From Thiotrichaceae bacterium (lineage in GTDB: Bacteria > Pseudomonadota > Gammaproteobacteria > SZUA-140): 64,000 nucleotides of DNA. The notes below the pieces were generated by a model. The model saw only the letters and a program-made list of their open reading frames with translations, had not been told where the DNA came from and searched no databases. The translations under genes were made by a program, and so were the position numbers. Every line of letters begins with the position of its first letter. The first letter of the stretch is position 1. Location: positions 1-64,000 of the forward strand of contig NVTY02000076.1 of the NCBI GenBank assembly GCA_002401765.2. Reading direction: 5' to 3'. Shown here one piece after another: positions 47,836 through 56,170 of the stretch.

Positions 47836-48630
47836 ATGGGCACTCGTTGGTTATTGAACCTACTGTTATTCGCTGTGGTGGTGGGATTGGCTGCGCTGGC
47901 TTACCTGCGTCCAGGGCTTGATGAGCCGCTACCACCGGCCACGATCTCCCAGCTGTTGCCGGAGCAGGCACAGCGCGTGCAAATTGAACGACCTGGCCGA
48001 GAGCCCATTTCGCTCGTGCGCAGAGAGAATGGTTGGCAATTAACGGCGCCGATCAGCTTACCTGCCAATCCATTTCGGATTGAGCCGCTGCTGCAATTAC
48101 TTCGTGCGCAGAGCCATTCGAGTTTTCCGGCGGTTGAAAATGCCTTGAGTCAATATGAGCTGTTGTCGCCACAGGTCTGGTTGTTGATTGATGGTCAGCG
48201 TTACGCCTTTGGCGGTGTTGAGCCATTAAATGGCTATCGCTATGTGATGGTGGATGAAGCGGTGCACTTGTTATCAGATCGGGTTCAACATTACCTGCTG
48301 ATGTCACCGTATGATTTTGTCGCGTTGGCGCTGTTGCCCGCGCAAAGTGAATTGGCCGCGGTGCATTTTAATCGGCAAATAATCAATGATGAACTGACGT
48401 TAGCGGCGTGGGGCGAGGCGCATGCGCGTCGTGTCACGCGTTATGAGGTAGCAGATGGCGATGCTGAGCCACTGACGTTGACCTTGAGTGATGGCGTGAC
48501 GGTGCAGTTCGATATCCTGTTACGTGAGCCGGAGTTTATTATTGGTGTGGCTGAGCGCGGGGTGCGTTATCACTTCACCGAAGAAGAAGGAGAGCATCTG
48601 TTAGCGATGCTACTGGCTGACGATGCCTGA
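47836..48630 (+). CDS. DUF4340 domain protein of the Gld-type ABC system
   Basis: 264 residues with an N-terminal signal anchor (about 5-24) and a periplasmic beta-rich domain. LARGDEPL-like openings are absent, but the repeated pattern VQIERPGREPISLVRRENGW, LLRAQSHSSF and RYVMVDEAVHLL is characteristic of DUF4340. In many proteobacteria this gene ends the gldA-gldF-gldG-like operon, as here. It overlaps mutM by 8 bp. Function is unknown, presumably envelope transport. Confidence 0.75.
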   Translation: MGTRWLLNLLLFAVVVGLAALAYLRPGLDEPLPPATISQLLPEQAQRVQIERPGREPISLVRRENGWQLTAPISLPANPFRIEPLLQLLRAQSHSSFPAVENALSQYELLSPQVWLLIDGQRYAFGGVEPLNGYRYVMVDEAVHLLSDRVQHYLLMSPYDFVALALLPAQSELAAVHFNRQIINDELTLAAWGEAHARRVTRYEVADGDAEPLTLTLSDGVTVQFDILLREPEFIIGVAERGVRYHFTEEEGEHLLAMLLADDA

Positions 48631-49438
48631 GTTACCCGAAGTTGAAACCACACGCGCAGGGATTGAACCGCATCTGCGGGGGCAATGTGTCACCGAGGTG
48701 AGGGTTTATCAGCGTCAGTTGCGGCAGCCGGTGACGATGGGATTGGCGACAGCACTGAAAAACAAAGAAATCTGTTCGGTTGAACGGCGTGGAAAATACC
48801 TGCTGTTGAAGAGTGCGAGTGGCACCGTGATTATTCATCTCGGCATGTCAGGCAGCCTGCGTTTGGTTGATAAGGAGGTGGCGCTTGAAAAGCATGATCA
48901 TGTTGAGTTTCTAATGGCGAGCGGACAATCGTTACGTTATCGTGATCCGCGCCGCTTTGGCTTGGTGCTGTGGACGGCGAAAGATCCGCTGCAGCATCCA
49001 CTCCTCGCGAAGCTTGGGTTGGAGCCACTCGACGACGAGTTCGATGTTGATTATCTCTACAAGATTGCGCAGCAGCGCCGTGTTGCGATCAAATCATTCA
49101 TTATGAATGGCCAGATTGTCGTTGGCGTCGGCAATATCTACGCTAGCGAGGCATTGTTTCGTGCCGGAATTCACCCGACGCGTGCCGCGAAGCGAATTTC
49201 CCGCGCACGTTGTGAGCGACTGGTAGGGGCGATTAAGTCGGTGCTGGCGGAGGCAATTAAACAGGGCGGCACCACCTTGCGGGATTTCTATAATGGCGCA
49301 GGTGAACCGGGTTATTTTAAACAGCGTCTACAGGTCTATGGCCGCGGTGGTGAAGCGTGTGTGCGGTGCGGCAGCGCGATTCGTCAGATTGTACAGGGGC
49401 AGCGATCCACCTGGTATTGTGGGCGCTGCCAGCGTTGA
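48623..49438 (+). CDS. mutM: formamidopyrimidine-DNA glycosylase
   Basis: MutM (Fpg) excises 8-oxoguanine and formamidopyrimidines and cuts the abasic site. It has the essential N-terminal MPELPEVETT (Pro2 nucleophile, Glu3) and YRDPRRFG. VGVGNIYASEALF forms the H2TH region. The C-terminal zinc finger is CVRCGSAIRQ and WYCGRCQR. Full length at 271 residues. It overlaps DUF4340 by 8 bp and converges on the membrane protein gene across a run of ten G. Confidence 0.96.
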   Translation: MPELPEVETTRAGIEPHLRGQCVTEVRVYQRQLRQPVTMGLATALKNKEICSVERRGKYLLLKSASGTVIIHLGMSGSLRLVDKEVALEKHDHVEFLMASGQSLRYRDPRRFGLVLWTAKDPLQHPLLAKLGLEPLDDEFDVDYLYKIAQQRRVAIKSFIMNGQIVVGVGNIYASEALFRAGIHPTRAAKRISRARCERLVGAIKSVLAEAIKQGGTTLRDFYNGAGEPGYFKQRLQVYGRGGEACVRCGSAIRQIVQGQRSTWYCGRCQR

Positions 49439-49440
49439 TA

Positions 49441-49450
49441 GGGGGGGGGG
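49441..49450. repeat. G10 homopolymer between mutM and the converging membrane protein gene
   Basis: Ten consecutive G directly abut the reverse-strand stop codon of the membrane protein gene (TTA at 49451-49453). Tracts of this length are prone to slipped-strand changes, but here the tract lies outside both reading frames. Confidence 0.9.
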
Positions 49451-50905
49451 TTAACCCTCTGCTTTAGTCGCGTCGCCCACTGGTGCGTGTAATAGCATCT
49501 CAAACGGATCGGCAGGGGTCTCTGTTTTGATGCGAATCACTACGCCGGCCTCCTGCAGCGACATGGTTTCTGCAATGCCGCTGAGTTCCGAGATATTGTT
49601 ACTTAATCCCAGGTTTGCCTCTAGTGTATGGTCAAAGATCAGATGAGTGATCCCTTTAATGCTACTGAGAAATTCCGCACTGTCTTCAATTGCGCCGGGT
49701 AGTGGGAATACATCACGACGCGATGCCAGCATGGTGCGCGCTGGCCATTGGCTAGCGGCCTGAAAGGGTTTGTCATGATCTGCCGCTTCGGCTGCAAGCT
49801 GCTGGATGATGTCGTCTGTGGGTGACAATATCTCACTTTGCACAACCTGGCGGTACTGTTTATCGGCCAGCATAAAGGTGCTGCTCGCAATGATCAACAC
49901 GACAAGGACGATACCGCGTTGCCCCATCAGGCTCTTGCTGCTGAAGGATTGATTGAAGGTGACCAGTAGCGCGAGGCCGCGATACAGCAGTAGCGCAATC
50001 GCAATCAATGCCCACTCAGGGGTGGCTGCGACCAGCCCCAAAAGGGTGGCAAATAGTAGTGCGCTGCCCATCAGGTCATTGAATAGAAATGCGCGATCTT
50101 TGATGATGACGATGATCAGCAATAGCGCCACAATGAACCCACCAATCCAGCCTGCTGGTTCGCCAAAGCCCACGGCGCCATTTTGCAGCGCGTTAGAGAA
50201 GGTGACGAGTGGATTGCTAAACCAGGCGATATCTTTTTGCCAACCGTCCTGAAAAGTCATGATCAGTGGAATGGCGATAGCAAGCCCTACCATGATTTGT
50301 CTGCGTTGCTGTTTGTTCAACGGGTCTCTGATCCAGAGCCATGCGAGGGCGAGCGCGTAGCCAAGGCCTGCAGGGTGTAGACTCACTGCGATGATGACTA
50401 CTAGCAGTTGGATAAAAAACCAACCGCCGAGTGGGCGTGGTTTGGCGCGATAGGTGTTGCTGACCCACAGGCCGATGCCGAATGTGAGCAGCAGCATCGG
50501 CCCGGTGCCGACCGTACTGATCTGTGTAATGGTCAGTGGACAGATCAGCAGTAGTGCCGTGGCCATCAGTGCCGATTCATGGTTTTCTTTGCGCGCCCAG
50601 TAATAGAGGAAGAGCGCGCCAAAAAACGCCAGCATAGCGGCGAAAATCTTGGTGGCAAGGATGCTGCCAGACCAGTAAATGGCGACGGGCAGCAGTAAAA
50701 TGGCGCGCATGTCGGGCGTGCCAAAGGTGGCGACTGGGTTGGCAATACGATCGACAATCGACCAGAGGAAAAGCAATGCCTTTGCCGCGCCTTCGTTAAG
50801 GCCGTATGGGGTTAGATTGATGAGGTTGAATCCCCAGAAAAGAGCGGCAATCCAGACTGCGAGAATGATCAGCCTTAGGTATTTTTCAGGGATAGCGACG
50901 CGCAT
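49451..50905 (-). CDS. large multi-spanning membrane protein, probable GT-C/PMT-type glycosyltransferase
   Basis: 484 residues with about 10-11 hydrophobic segments and a short soluble C-terminus (from about 375). The order of long loops and paired helices resembles dolichyl-phosphate-mannose-type (GT39/83) transferases. The early catalytic Asp region is only weakly visible (NLTPYGLNEGAAKALLF), so this is a family-level guess. The start at 50905 follows a GGAGAG Shine-Dalgarno. It is monocistronic, and the gene to its right is a tiny ORF with its own terminator. Confidence 0.6.
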   Translation of the reverse strand: MRVAIPEKYLRLIILAVWIAALFWGFNLINLTPYGLNEGAAKALLFLWSIVDRIANPVATFGTPDMRAILLLPVAIYWSGSILATKIFAAMLAFFGALFLYYWARKENHESALMATALLLICPLTITQISTVGTGPMLLLTFGIGLWVSNTYRAKPRPLGGWFFIQLLVVIIAVSLHPAGLGYALALAWLWIRDPLNKQQRRQIMVGLAIAIPLIMTFQDGWQKDIAWFSNPLVTFSNALQNGAVGFGEPAGWIGGFIVALLLIIVIIKDRAFLFNDLMGSALLFATLLGLVAATPEWALIAIALLLYRGLALLVTFNQSFSSKSLMGQRGIVLVVLIIASSTFMLADKQYRQVVQSEILSPTDDIIQQLAAEAADHDKPFQAASQWPARTMLASRRDVFPLPGAIEDSAEFLSSIKGITHLIFDHTLEANLGLSNNISELSGIAETMSLQEAGVVIRIKTETPADPFEMLLHAPVGDATKAEG

Positions 50906-51074
50906 GTTCTCTCCGGGTAAGTGATTTTGTATCAGCCGAGATTATATTAATACCAGCGACTGGTAATTTGTTGTGTGGCAGAGAACCCGTGCGAGCAGAA
51001 ATAAAAACAATGATATTTAGTTTCGAGCGGAGGGTCTGGTGGCTTACTTCGCCTGCAAGACGCTAAAAGTAGAA

Positions 51075-51093
51075 CACGCCCCATTGGGGCGTG
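51075..51093 (-). terminator. hairpin terminator of the 25-residue reverse-strand gene
   Basis: CACGCCCC-ATT-GGGGCGTG is a perfect 8-bp stem. On the reverse strand it is followed by TTCTACTTTTAGC. It lies 48 bp beyond the stop of the tiny gene at 51141-51218 and would give it a short monocistronic mRNA. Confidence 0.6.
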
Positions 51094-51140
51094 CCTTCAT
51101 TAACTGCTTAACTTGAATGCTATAAATTTAGCCAAAAACT

Positions 51141-51218
51141 TTAGTTAGCAAGCAGTAGAGGCATAAGTACAAATATACTCAAAACGACTGCGATTGTTAT
51201 TGCTGGAAATGCGCCCAT
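51141..51218 (-). CDS. 25-residue hydrophobic membrane peptide
   Basis: The reverse strand encodes MGAFPAITIAVVLSIFVLMP and five more residues. It is one transmembrane helix with almost no polar residues. A very strong Shine-Dalgarno, GGGAGGGG, is placed seven bases before the ATG. A terminator hairpin follows. This combination supports a real gene despite its size. It is divergent from the c-type cytochrome operon and resembles the other tiny helix proteins of this island. It might be a small oxidase subunit, but that is not established. Confidence 0.6.
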   Translation of the reverse strand: MGAFPAITIAVVLSIFVLMPLLLAN

Positions 51219-51748
51219 GATCAATCCCCTCCCAAATGAATTCTGAAATTTTTGGCAAGACCTAATTTTAACATGGCCAAACCTTCTTTTTTGCTTATAA
51301 ACGTATGTAAGACACAGAGAGTATCTACATTACGAGGGTGATGTCAATAGCGTTACACATCGTACTTTTGGAGTGAAATGTTCGGTTGTCAGCGCTTGCT
51401 GCTTAGTTTATATTGTGAATGAGGGTGGGTATCTATTCGTGGCAACTTTGAAATGTATTTCGCTGGATTTTCAAATAGTGATTTGTTTTCTCGGATCAAA
51501 ATTTAAGAGTCGAGTTGTGTGAGCATCGGCCGTTTTAATAGGCTGCTCAGGAATTTAAGGGATTTAGTGCTTGAACTGAATTGAATTGTCATGTTATATA
51601 TCACCATCCTTGGGTGTTACCAATCAAAATGCATTTATGTATATTGAGGGGAGCGCACTTAAGATTTTTGGGGGGGTATAATGCGCGAATCATCAAGAAT
51701 TCGTCGCAATTAAAACTATTTTTTGAGGCTTTGTAAGGAGGGATTGAA
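51219..51748 (+). promoter_or_regulatory. divergent control region of the cytochrome c4-like operon
   Basis: 530 bp without a convincing gene. TATAAT at 51677-51682 is a perfect -10 box directly behind seven G. The -35 position (near 51654-51659) is poor, so an activator may be needed. The distance from TATAAT to the first start codon (51749) is about 67 bp. No FNR-type TTGAT-N4-ATCAA site was seen. A 107-residue reverse frame over 51601-51924 is judged spurious. Confidence 0.4.
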
Positions 51749-51841
51749 ATGTTAGAGACACCAGCGATTGCAACACTGTATCTACTTTGGTTTATCTTGG
51801 CTTTTGGCTTGGCAGCATTAATGCTGAAAATGAATTCGTAA
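51749..51841 (+). CDS. 30-residue hydrophobic membrane peptide
   Basis: MLETPAIATLYLLWFILAFG followed by ten residues is a single transmembrane helix with a short polar end. The Shine-Dalgarno AAGGAGGG lies seven to eight bases before the ATG. It is the first gene after the candidate promoter and precedes the c4-like cytochrome by 126 bp. It has the size and topology of CcoQ/CcoM-like accessory subunits, but no sequence motif that proves a family. Confidence 0.6.
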   Translation: MLETPAIATLYLLWFILAFGLAALMLKMNS

Positions 51842-51967
51842 AAAAATAGCATTAGTTCAGCCGGATGACTTTGATGGCGAGGGCCTGTTCGCACCTGATT
51901 AGTAGTAGGTACGACCAATTCCACAGCTCATCTGGGAAAATGTATAAAATTTGGGAGGGGTCTTGAA

Positions 51968-52702
51968 ATGCGTAGGTACTTAATATTGATGTCAGCCATG
52001 GCTTTTGTTGCAGGCACGCTTGCACCAACAGCGGCTATGTCAGCTGGTCAGTTCCCAAAAGGGGATGGTGACGTCAGCAATGGTAAAAGCATTTTTGAAC
52101 AGGGTAAGGGCGATGTTCCTGCCTGTAATGCATGTCATGGTGCAGACGGTGACGGTGATGATAATATGGGCACGCCTCGGCTGACTGGCCAGGGCTTTAC
52201 ATTTTTGCTGAAACAGTTGGAAGATTTTGCAACTGATAAGCGTATGGATGAAACCATGTTTGTCATGAATGCTAATGCGAAAGGCTTGAGCTCGCAGGAT
52301 CGTAGAGACGTGGCAACATATCTTTCGCAGAAGCGAAATAACTTTGCCGGTTCTGATCTTAAAGAACTTGCCGCTAACGGCGTTGTTGTAGGTAAAACCA
52401 ACTTCGGTAAGTCTCTGGTAGAAATCGGCAGCCCAGAGCTTTCTGCCTGTAAATCATGTCATGGCCACGCGGGTCGCGGCGCACCACCGATTTACCCAGT
52501 GATTCTGAACCAGCGTTACACCTACCTGGTAAGTCAGCTGAAGAAATGGCGTGATGGCAGTCGTGCAAATGACGTAATGGGCCAGATGCGTGCAATTGCT
52601 AGAAAAATGTCTGATGACGACATTCACAATGCAGCTGCATACCTGACAACTGCTGCGAGCAGCACGCCAGGCAACATCCACACTCCTTACACAATCCACT
52701 AA
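51968..52702 (+). CDS. dihaem cytochrome c (c4-like)
   Basis: A 244-residue periplasmic cytochrome with a signal peptide (about 1-26) and two CXXCH haem sites, CNACHG at 53-57 and CKSCHG at 161-165. The two are in similar domains, as in cytochrome c4. The ATG follows a GGGAGGGG Shine-Dalgarno. A terminator closes the unit. Cytochrome c4 proteins donate electrons to cbb3 oxidases, which fits the CcoN/CcoO genes 3.5 kb downstream. Distal Met ligands are plausible in MRAIARKM and MFVMN, but I cannot assign them with certainty. Confidence 0.92.
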   Translation: MRRYLILMSAMAFVAGTLAPTAAMSAGQFPKGDGDVSNGKSIFEQGKGDVPACNACHGADGDGDDNMGTPRLTGQGFTFLLKQLEDFATDKRMDETMFVMNANAKGLSSQDRRDVATYLSQKRNNFAGSDLKELAANGVVVGKTNFGKSLVEIGSPELSACKSCHGHAGRGAPPIYPVILNQRYTYLVSQLKKWRDGSRANDVMGQMRAIARKMSDDDIHNAAAYLTTAASSTPGNIHTPYTIH

Positions 52703-52744
52703 TAAGCTGAAGGATTATCGTAACGACGTAGGGAGATTTGAAAG

Positions 52745-52774
52745 AAAGGGGGGCAAATAGCCCACCCTTTTTTT
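52745..52774 (+). terminator. terminator of the cytochrome c4-like operon
   Basis: AAAGGG-GGGC-AAATA-GCCC-A-CCCTTTTTTT forms a stem with one bulged A and ends in seven T. It separates the c4-like unit from the next operon. Confidence 0.8.
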
Positions 52775-52840
52775 ATCTGTAGGATTTAAATAGTATGGCT
52801 GCTGAATAGCCTCATTACACGAACTGGTAACCACCCTAGC

Positions 52841-53461
52841 ATGGCAAAAAAACAACCTTTGAAGTCTGGTGAGAAGATATTATTGGGGATATTTGGTGCG
52901 TTTTTCTGCCTGGCTGCAATTGGCTACGTAGTATTGGAGAGTGTTCGCCTGACCTCTGACAAACCGATGTTTACGCAAACGACATTTTTTAATTTTTCCA
53001 AAGAAGGAAAGGAAGGGCACGGCTATTACATGAAGGCAAATTGTAATGCCTGTCATCGTGCGTTACGTAGCGGTACCAGCATGGGATTGTCCCTGGACGG
53101 CGTCGGCTCAAAAAGAAGCGTTGACTGGTTAGAGGCCTTTTTATTAAACCCAGAGCAAATTTATGAAGGTGCTACGATTGATCATGGCCTAGACAAAGAG
53201 GCTGGAAGAATTATTGCCCGGCTTTCAGAGGAGAAAATAAGACCGATCGCTGTATTTCTTTCTGAACTGACCGCGATTGCTGGCTCCTCTGTTTCAAAAA
53301 TCCCGCCACCTGAGCGATCAGAGTTTATTGATAGCATGGTTAGTTCCTGGGCACCTGAAGGCTGGAAGGATAAATACGAGGATATTCGTGACCGGATAAA
53401 GCGCGAGGAAGCGGAGGCAGAAGCTGCGGCAACTGAAGGGTTGGGCACTGATGCGCGTTAG
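52841..53461 (+). CDS. membrane-anchored monohaem cytochrome c
   Basis: 206 residues. The N-terminal anchor LKSGEKILLGIFGAFF is about 7-34. A periplasmic domain follows with one CXXCH, CNACHR at 68-72, then SLDGVGS. The C-terminal 35 residues are Glu/Arg-rich. It is related to the monohaem protein at 60216, which has the same GEKI anchor opening and the LDGxGS segment. It is the first gene of an operon and overlaps the half-CcoN gene by 11 bp, so it may deliver electrons to that protein. Confidence 0.88.
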   Translation: MAKKQPLKSGEKILLGIFGAFFCLAAIGYVVLESVRLTSDKPMFTQTTFFNFSKEGKEGHGYYMKANCNACHRALRSGTSMGLSLDGVGSKRSVDWLEAFLLNPEQIYEGATIDHGLDKEAGRIIARLSEEKIRPIAVFLSELTAIAGSSVSKIPPPERSEFIDSMVSSWAPEGWKDKYEDIRDRIKREEAEAEAAATEGLGTDAR

Positions 53462-53996
53462 ACCTTGGGCGCATGAGCGAGAGCAAGATTATCGTAAATA
53501 CACGCTGTGGTTTATATACGCTTGTATTATTTACAGTATCATCGGTTTTTCATGGGGTGTCGTCGTCGGTATGTTCCCTGATTTAAGGGAGTTTATTAAC
53601 CATCGCCCACATGGTAATTTAATTATGCTGGGCCACGGGCACCTGAATTTGCTCGGTTGGGTCGAGATGGCGATATTTGGCTCGATCTACTACATCATTC
53701 CTCGATTGGTTAGGCGTCCTATATATAGTTTTAAACTAGTGAGGATACATTTCTGGATGCATAATTTTGGCCTGCTGGGGATGGTCGTCTCATTTGTAGC
53801 GGCAGGAGTGATGGGCGGTGCGGCGAGTATGACAATGTCACCGGCAGAGGCTAGTGCAATTGTACGTCCGATAATGATTACGGTGGGAATGTTTGGCCTC
53901 CTTGTGCTGTCAGCAAATATGATTTGGGGATACAACATTTTCCGCACATGTATGGGATGGGAGAAAGATTATGTTAGAGATAGTGCGACGGTTTAA
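53451..53996 (+). CDS. stand-alone C-terminal-half CcoN-like haem-copper oxidase subunit I homologue
   Basis: 181 residues with four membrane helices (about 17-41, 57-86, 101-124, 139-165). LGHGHLNLLGWVEMAIFG (His62, His64) then YYIIPRL and PIYSFKLVRIHFWMHNFG match helices X-XI of CcoN, which hold the two haem-binding His. The helices with the CuB ligands and Tyr are absent. It can therefore hold haem b at most and cannot be a full oxidase. It is coupled to a c-type cytochrome (11-bp overlap) and a thioredoxin-like lipoprotein (26-bp overlap). It may be a haem b electron carrier, sensor or assembly factor (inference). Confidence 0.82.
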   Translation: MRVRPWAHEREQDYRKYTLWFIYACIIYSIIGFSWGVVVGMFPDLREFINHRPHGNLIMLGHGHLNLLGWVEMAIFGSIYYIIPRLVRRPIYSFKLVRIHFWMHNFGLLGMVVSFVAAGVMGGAASMTMSPAEASAIVRPIMITVGMFGLLVLSANMIWGYNIFRTCMGWEKDYVRDSATV

Positions 53997-54486
53997 TCGT
54001 TTTTTGTTAATTGCGGGGATTACAGCCGCTCTTTCTGGTTGCCTTACAATCAGCGATACCACGCTTAGGGTAGGTGAGCTTGCCCCTAGCTTGAAAACAA
54101 AAACACTGGCCGATGTGGATGGGGATTTTAGCCGTATAACGACCTACCGCTATCCTGATGAGCGGATGTATCAATACTCTATTGATGATGCCTTATTGCA
54201 AGGAAAGCCGGTAATTGTCGAATTTGCAACACCGGGCCACTGCACTGTGTGCGATAAGCAATTGCAGGTACTCAAAGGGATTTTGAATAAGTATGAATCG
54301 GAAATAATTATTGTTCACATGGATCAGTACCAGAACCCTGAGGCGTTCATCGAGTATAAAGTTACTGGTGACCCCTGGACATTTGTGATTGATAAAAATC
54401 AAAAAGTTGTTTTTAAGCGAGCAGGCCGCCTGCTCTACAATGAAATTGATATCGCATTGCAGCCACTGCTGGCCGCTCAGAGCTAA
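53971..54486 (+). CDS. thioredoxin-fold lipoprotein
   Basis: 171 residues with a lipoprotein signal (lipobox LSGC, Cys24) and a thioredoxin-like domain. The active site is CTVC (91-94) after VIVEFATPGH, and the cis-Pro region GDPWTFVID is conserved. Such periplasmic proteins serve as reductants in cytochrome c or CuA/CuB maturation (TlpA/SCO-like roles). It overlaps the half-CcoN gene by 26 bp, so the two are strongly coupled. The partner is unknown. Confidence 0.82.
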   Translation: MLEIVRRFNRFLLIAGITAALSGCLTISDTTLRVGELAPSLKTKTLADVDGDFSRITTYRYPDERMYQYSIDDALLQGKPVIVEFATPGHCTVCDKQLQVLKGILNKYESEIIIVHMDQYQNPEAFIEYKVTGDPWTFVIDKNQKVVFKRAGRLLYNEIDIALQPLLAAQS

Positions 54487-54504
54487 TATGCAGGCGTTTT
54501 TGTA

Positions 54505-54963
54505 GTGGCTAAGCAGCAGTACCAGGTTTCGCTTGTTCAAGATAAGACTGGCATGTATTGGGATCTCGCACTTTATGTGCCGACAGTCATCTTTCTAGTC
54601 TCGATTGCACTTAAAATGTGGTACACCGCAGATAAAAACTGGGCGTATCTGTTGATGTTTATGGCAACGTTCTTCTTGATGGCGGGCTCAAATCGGATAC
54701 TTAAATCCCGAATGATGCTGACTGGCTCATCCCCCATCAGTATTGATGCCGATAAACAGCGGATTATATGCGGCCTGCGCAATGGAGGGCAGGTTGAGCT
54801 TGTAAAAGAGCTGCGGTATTTTCCCGATTTCACTGGAAAGAGCTTTGCTATTACCGGTTTAGACCTGAACGGCAAGAAATGCCAATATATTTTTCATCGC
54901 GGGCAGTTTGCGGATGCAGATGAATATAAAAAATTACGTGAATTCCTACGAATCTACGGCTAG
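54505..54963 (+). CDS. hypothetical protein with two membrane helices
   Basis: 152 residues from a GTG start. Two helices (about 23-40 and 45-66) are followed by a basic soluble C-terminal domain ending in REFLRIYG. I do not recognise a family. It is the last gene of the monohaem-cytochrome/half-CcoN/lipoprotein operon, with an 18-bp gap, so a role in the same complex or its assembly is likely. Confidence 0.65.
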   Translation: MAKQQYQVSLVQDKTGMYWDLALYVPTVIFLVSIALKMWYTADKNWAYLLMFMATFFLMAGSNRILKSRMMLTGSSPISIDADKQRIICGLRNGGQVELVKELRYFPDFTGKSFAITGLDLNGKKCQYIFHRGQFADADEYKKLREFLRIYG

Positions 54964-54982
54964 CTTTCATTTCTAATTGCTG

Positions 54983-55180
54983 TCACCTGTGCCCCGTGCG
55001 CCGCCTCACGATATCCCACCCTAGAAATGCCATAACCGTTGCGGCAACACAAAGCACTATGATGGTAATCATCTTTTGAGTCTCTTCCGCTACCAAGCCA
55101 CCTACAAACATATGAACAGTGTATGCCATGAGAAGTAACGAACTGACCGCTACAATTAAATAAATGATTGTCTCTTTCAT
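54983..55180 (-). CDS. 65-residue two-helix membrane protein
   Basis: MKETIIYLIVAVSSLLLMA begins helix 1, a short loop VAEETQK follows, and helix 2 ends in a basic RRRTGHR tail. The frame is open further upstream, but the ATG at 55180 has an AAGG Shine-Dalgarno. It converges on the hypothetical gene of the previous operon and diverges from the oxidase operon. Function is unknown, and it is probably another small inner membrane protein of the island. Confidence 0.55.
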   Translation of the reverse strand: MKETIIYLIVAVSSLLLMAYTVHMFVGGLVAEETQKMITIIVLCVAATVMAFLGWDIVRRRTGHR

Positions 55181-55657
55181 TTTTGAACCTTGATTGCCTC
55201 GCTGTTTGCATCGCAAAACTAAACAAACTGAATCCTGATGATATATGAATTTTCCACTTCGTTCACTAGTGGATAAAGCTAATTTAGCGAGGCGTCGCTA
55301 ATTTGAAAAAAATCCGTCCGAACAAGGTGTTACCAAGGCTGTTTTATAACGAGTCAACAGACTACTGAGGGCGCTAATTTATCGGGAAAAATAGAGTCAA
55401 TCGCATCTGGATATTTGTCACAAAGACCTTGACGATATTGACTTACATGTGTCAGTATCTTCGACCAAGTTCCCTGTCTCCTTGGTGAATTTATAGCCAC
55501 GGAACAGAAGTGTAATTACCTGATGCCGAAATAGCGGTAGGTGAAAGCCCTTGAGATTTGAGAGCAAGGCGCATTTTATAGGGGAAGGTGTGCGTATACA
55601 CAATCGATAGCTATCAATTGTGCGTACGATAATAAAGATCGACATGGGAGGGTGGAG
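55181..55657 (+). promoter_or_regulatory. control region upstream of the oxidase operon with an operator-like palindrome
   Basis: 477 bp without a gene. TTAGCGA-GGCG-TCGCTAA (55284-55301) is a perfect 7-bp inverted repeat with flanking A/T, suited to a dimeric regulator. TTGACG and TTGACT occur at about 55432 and 55439 but no convincing -10 follows. No Fnr box was seen. The region separates the 65-residue reverse gene from the 97-residue oxidase-operon leader gene. Confidence 0.45.
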
Positions 55658-55951
55658 ATGAAGAATAAATTGTCACTAGGCAATACCTTTTGGGTACTGC
55701 TAATCGCTGCATTTACAACCGGCATGGGAAATGGAAGTGTGTTTGGCGCTGCTGTGATGTGTGCTGTAGGCCGCGGCCCGTTTGAAAGCTGGGGCGGTTG
55801 GGGAATTGAAGCGTATAACCCAAGCACGTTCACTGGCTTTATAGATTGTGTGATGCTGGTATTTGGCCTTGCTTTTGCTATCATTACCGGCTTGGCAATG
55901 GCAAAGCACGGTGGAATGGAAGCTCGCGGAGAGTCAAGCGGTACTTGGTAG
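55658..55951 (+). CDS. hypothetical two-helix membrane protein, first gene of the oxidase operon
   Basis: 97 residues from the ATG at 55658, which follows an extended GGGAGGGTGGAG Shine-Dalgarno. Two hydrophobic segments (about 10-34 and 60-80) flank a Gly/Trp-rich loop, PFESWGGWG. The last residues are polar. I cannot assign a family. The strength of its translation signal and its position 500 bp before the ccoN-like gene suggest a structural or assembly subunit of the oxidase. Confidence 0.65.
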   Translation: MKNKLSLGNTFWVLLIAAFTTGMGNGSVFGAAVMCAVGRGPFESWGGWGIEAYNPSTFTGFIDCVMLVFGLAFAIITGLAMAKHGGMEARGESSGTW

Positions 55952-56014
55952 CGCCTGTGTTTTGTAGGTTTGGTGTAAGACATTCGTAAAGATTAAGTAG
56001 AGGGAGGGGGTAAA

Positions 56015-56104
56015 ATGGCAACATTCGCAGGTGCATGTGGGATAATTCTGGCATTTTCAAGTATGTGGTTTTCTTGGTTTCTACTAAATAAAACAACAGA
56101 GTGA
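56015..56104 (+). CDS. 29-residue single-helix membrane peptide next to ccoN
   Basis: MATFAGACGIILAFSSMWFS and nine more residues form one transmembrane helix. The Shine-Dalgarno is AGAGGGAGGGGG, among the strongest in the window, with the ATG about five bases after it. The stop is 66 bp before the ccoN-like start. No family is recognisable. The likely role is a tiny subunit of the oxidase, similar in scale to CcoM of Pseudomonas (inference). Confidence 0.6.
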   Translation: MATFAGACGIILAFSSMWFSWFLLNKTTE

Positions 56105-56170
56105 TAAAAGCATTAAATCCGGCCAGTAATGCTGTGCCGAATAAATTGCGATTTATGGAGGAGAGGGTAA

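Noticed and set aside
51601-51924. 107-residue reverse-strand frame upstream of the c4-like gene
   Set aside because: It runs antisense over the candidate promoter and the well-supported 30-residue gene and has no protein-like features.
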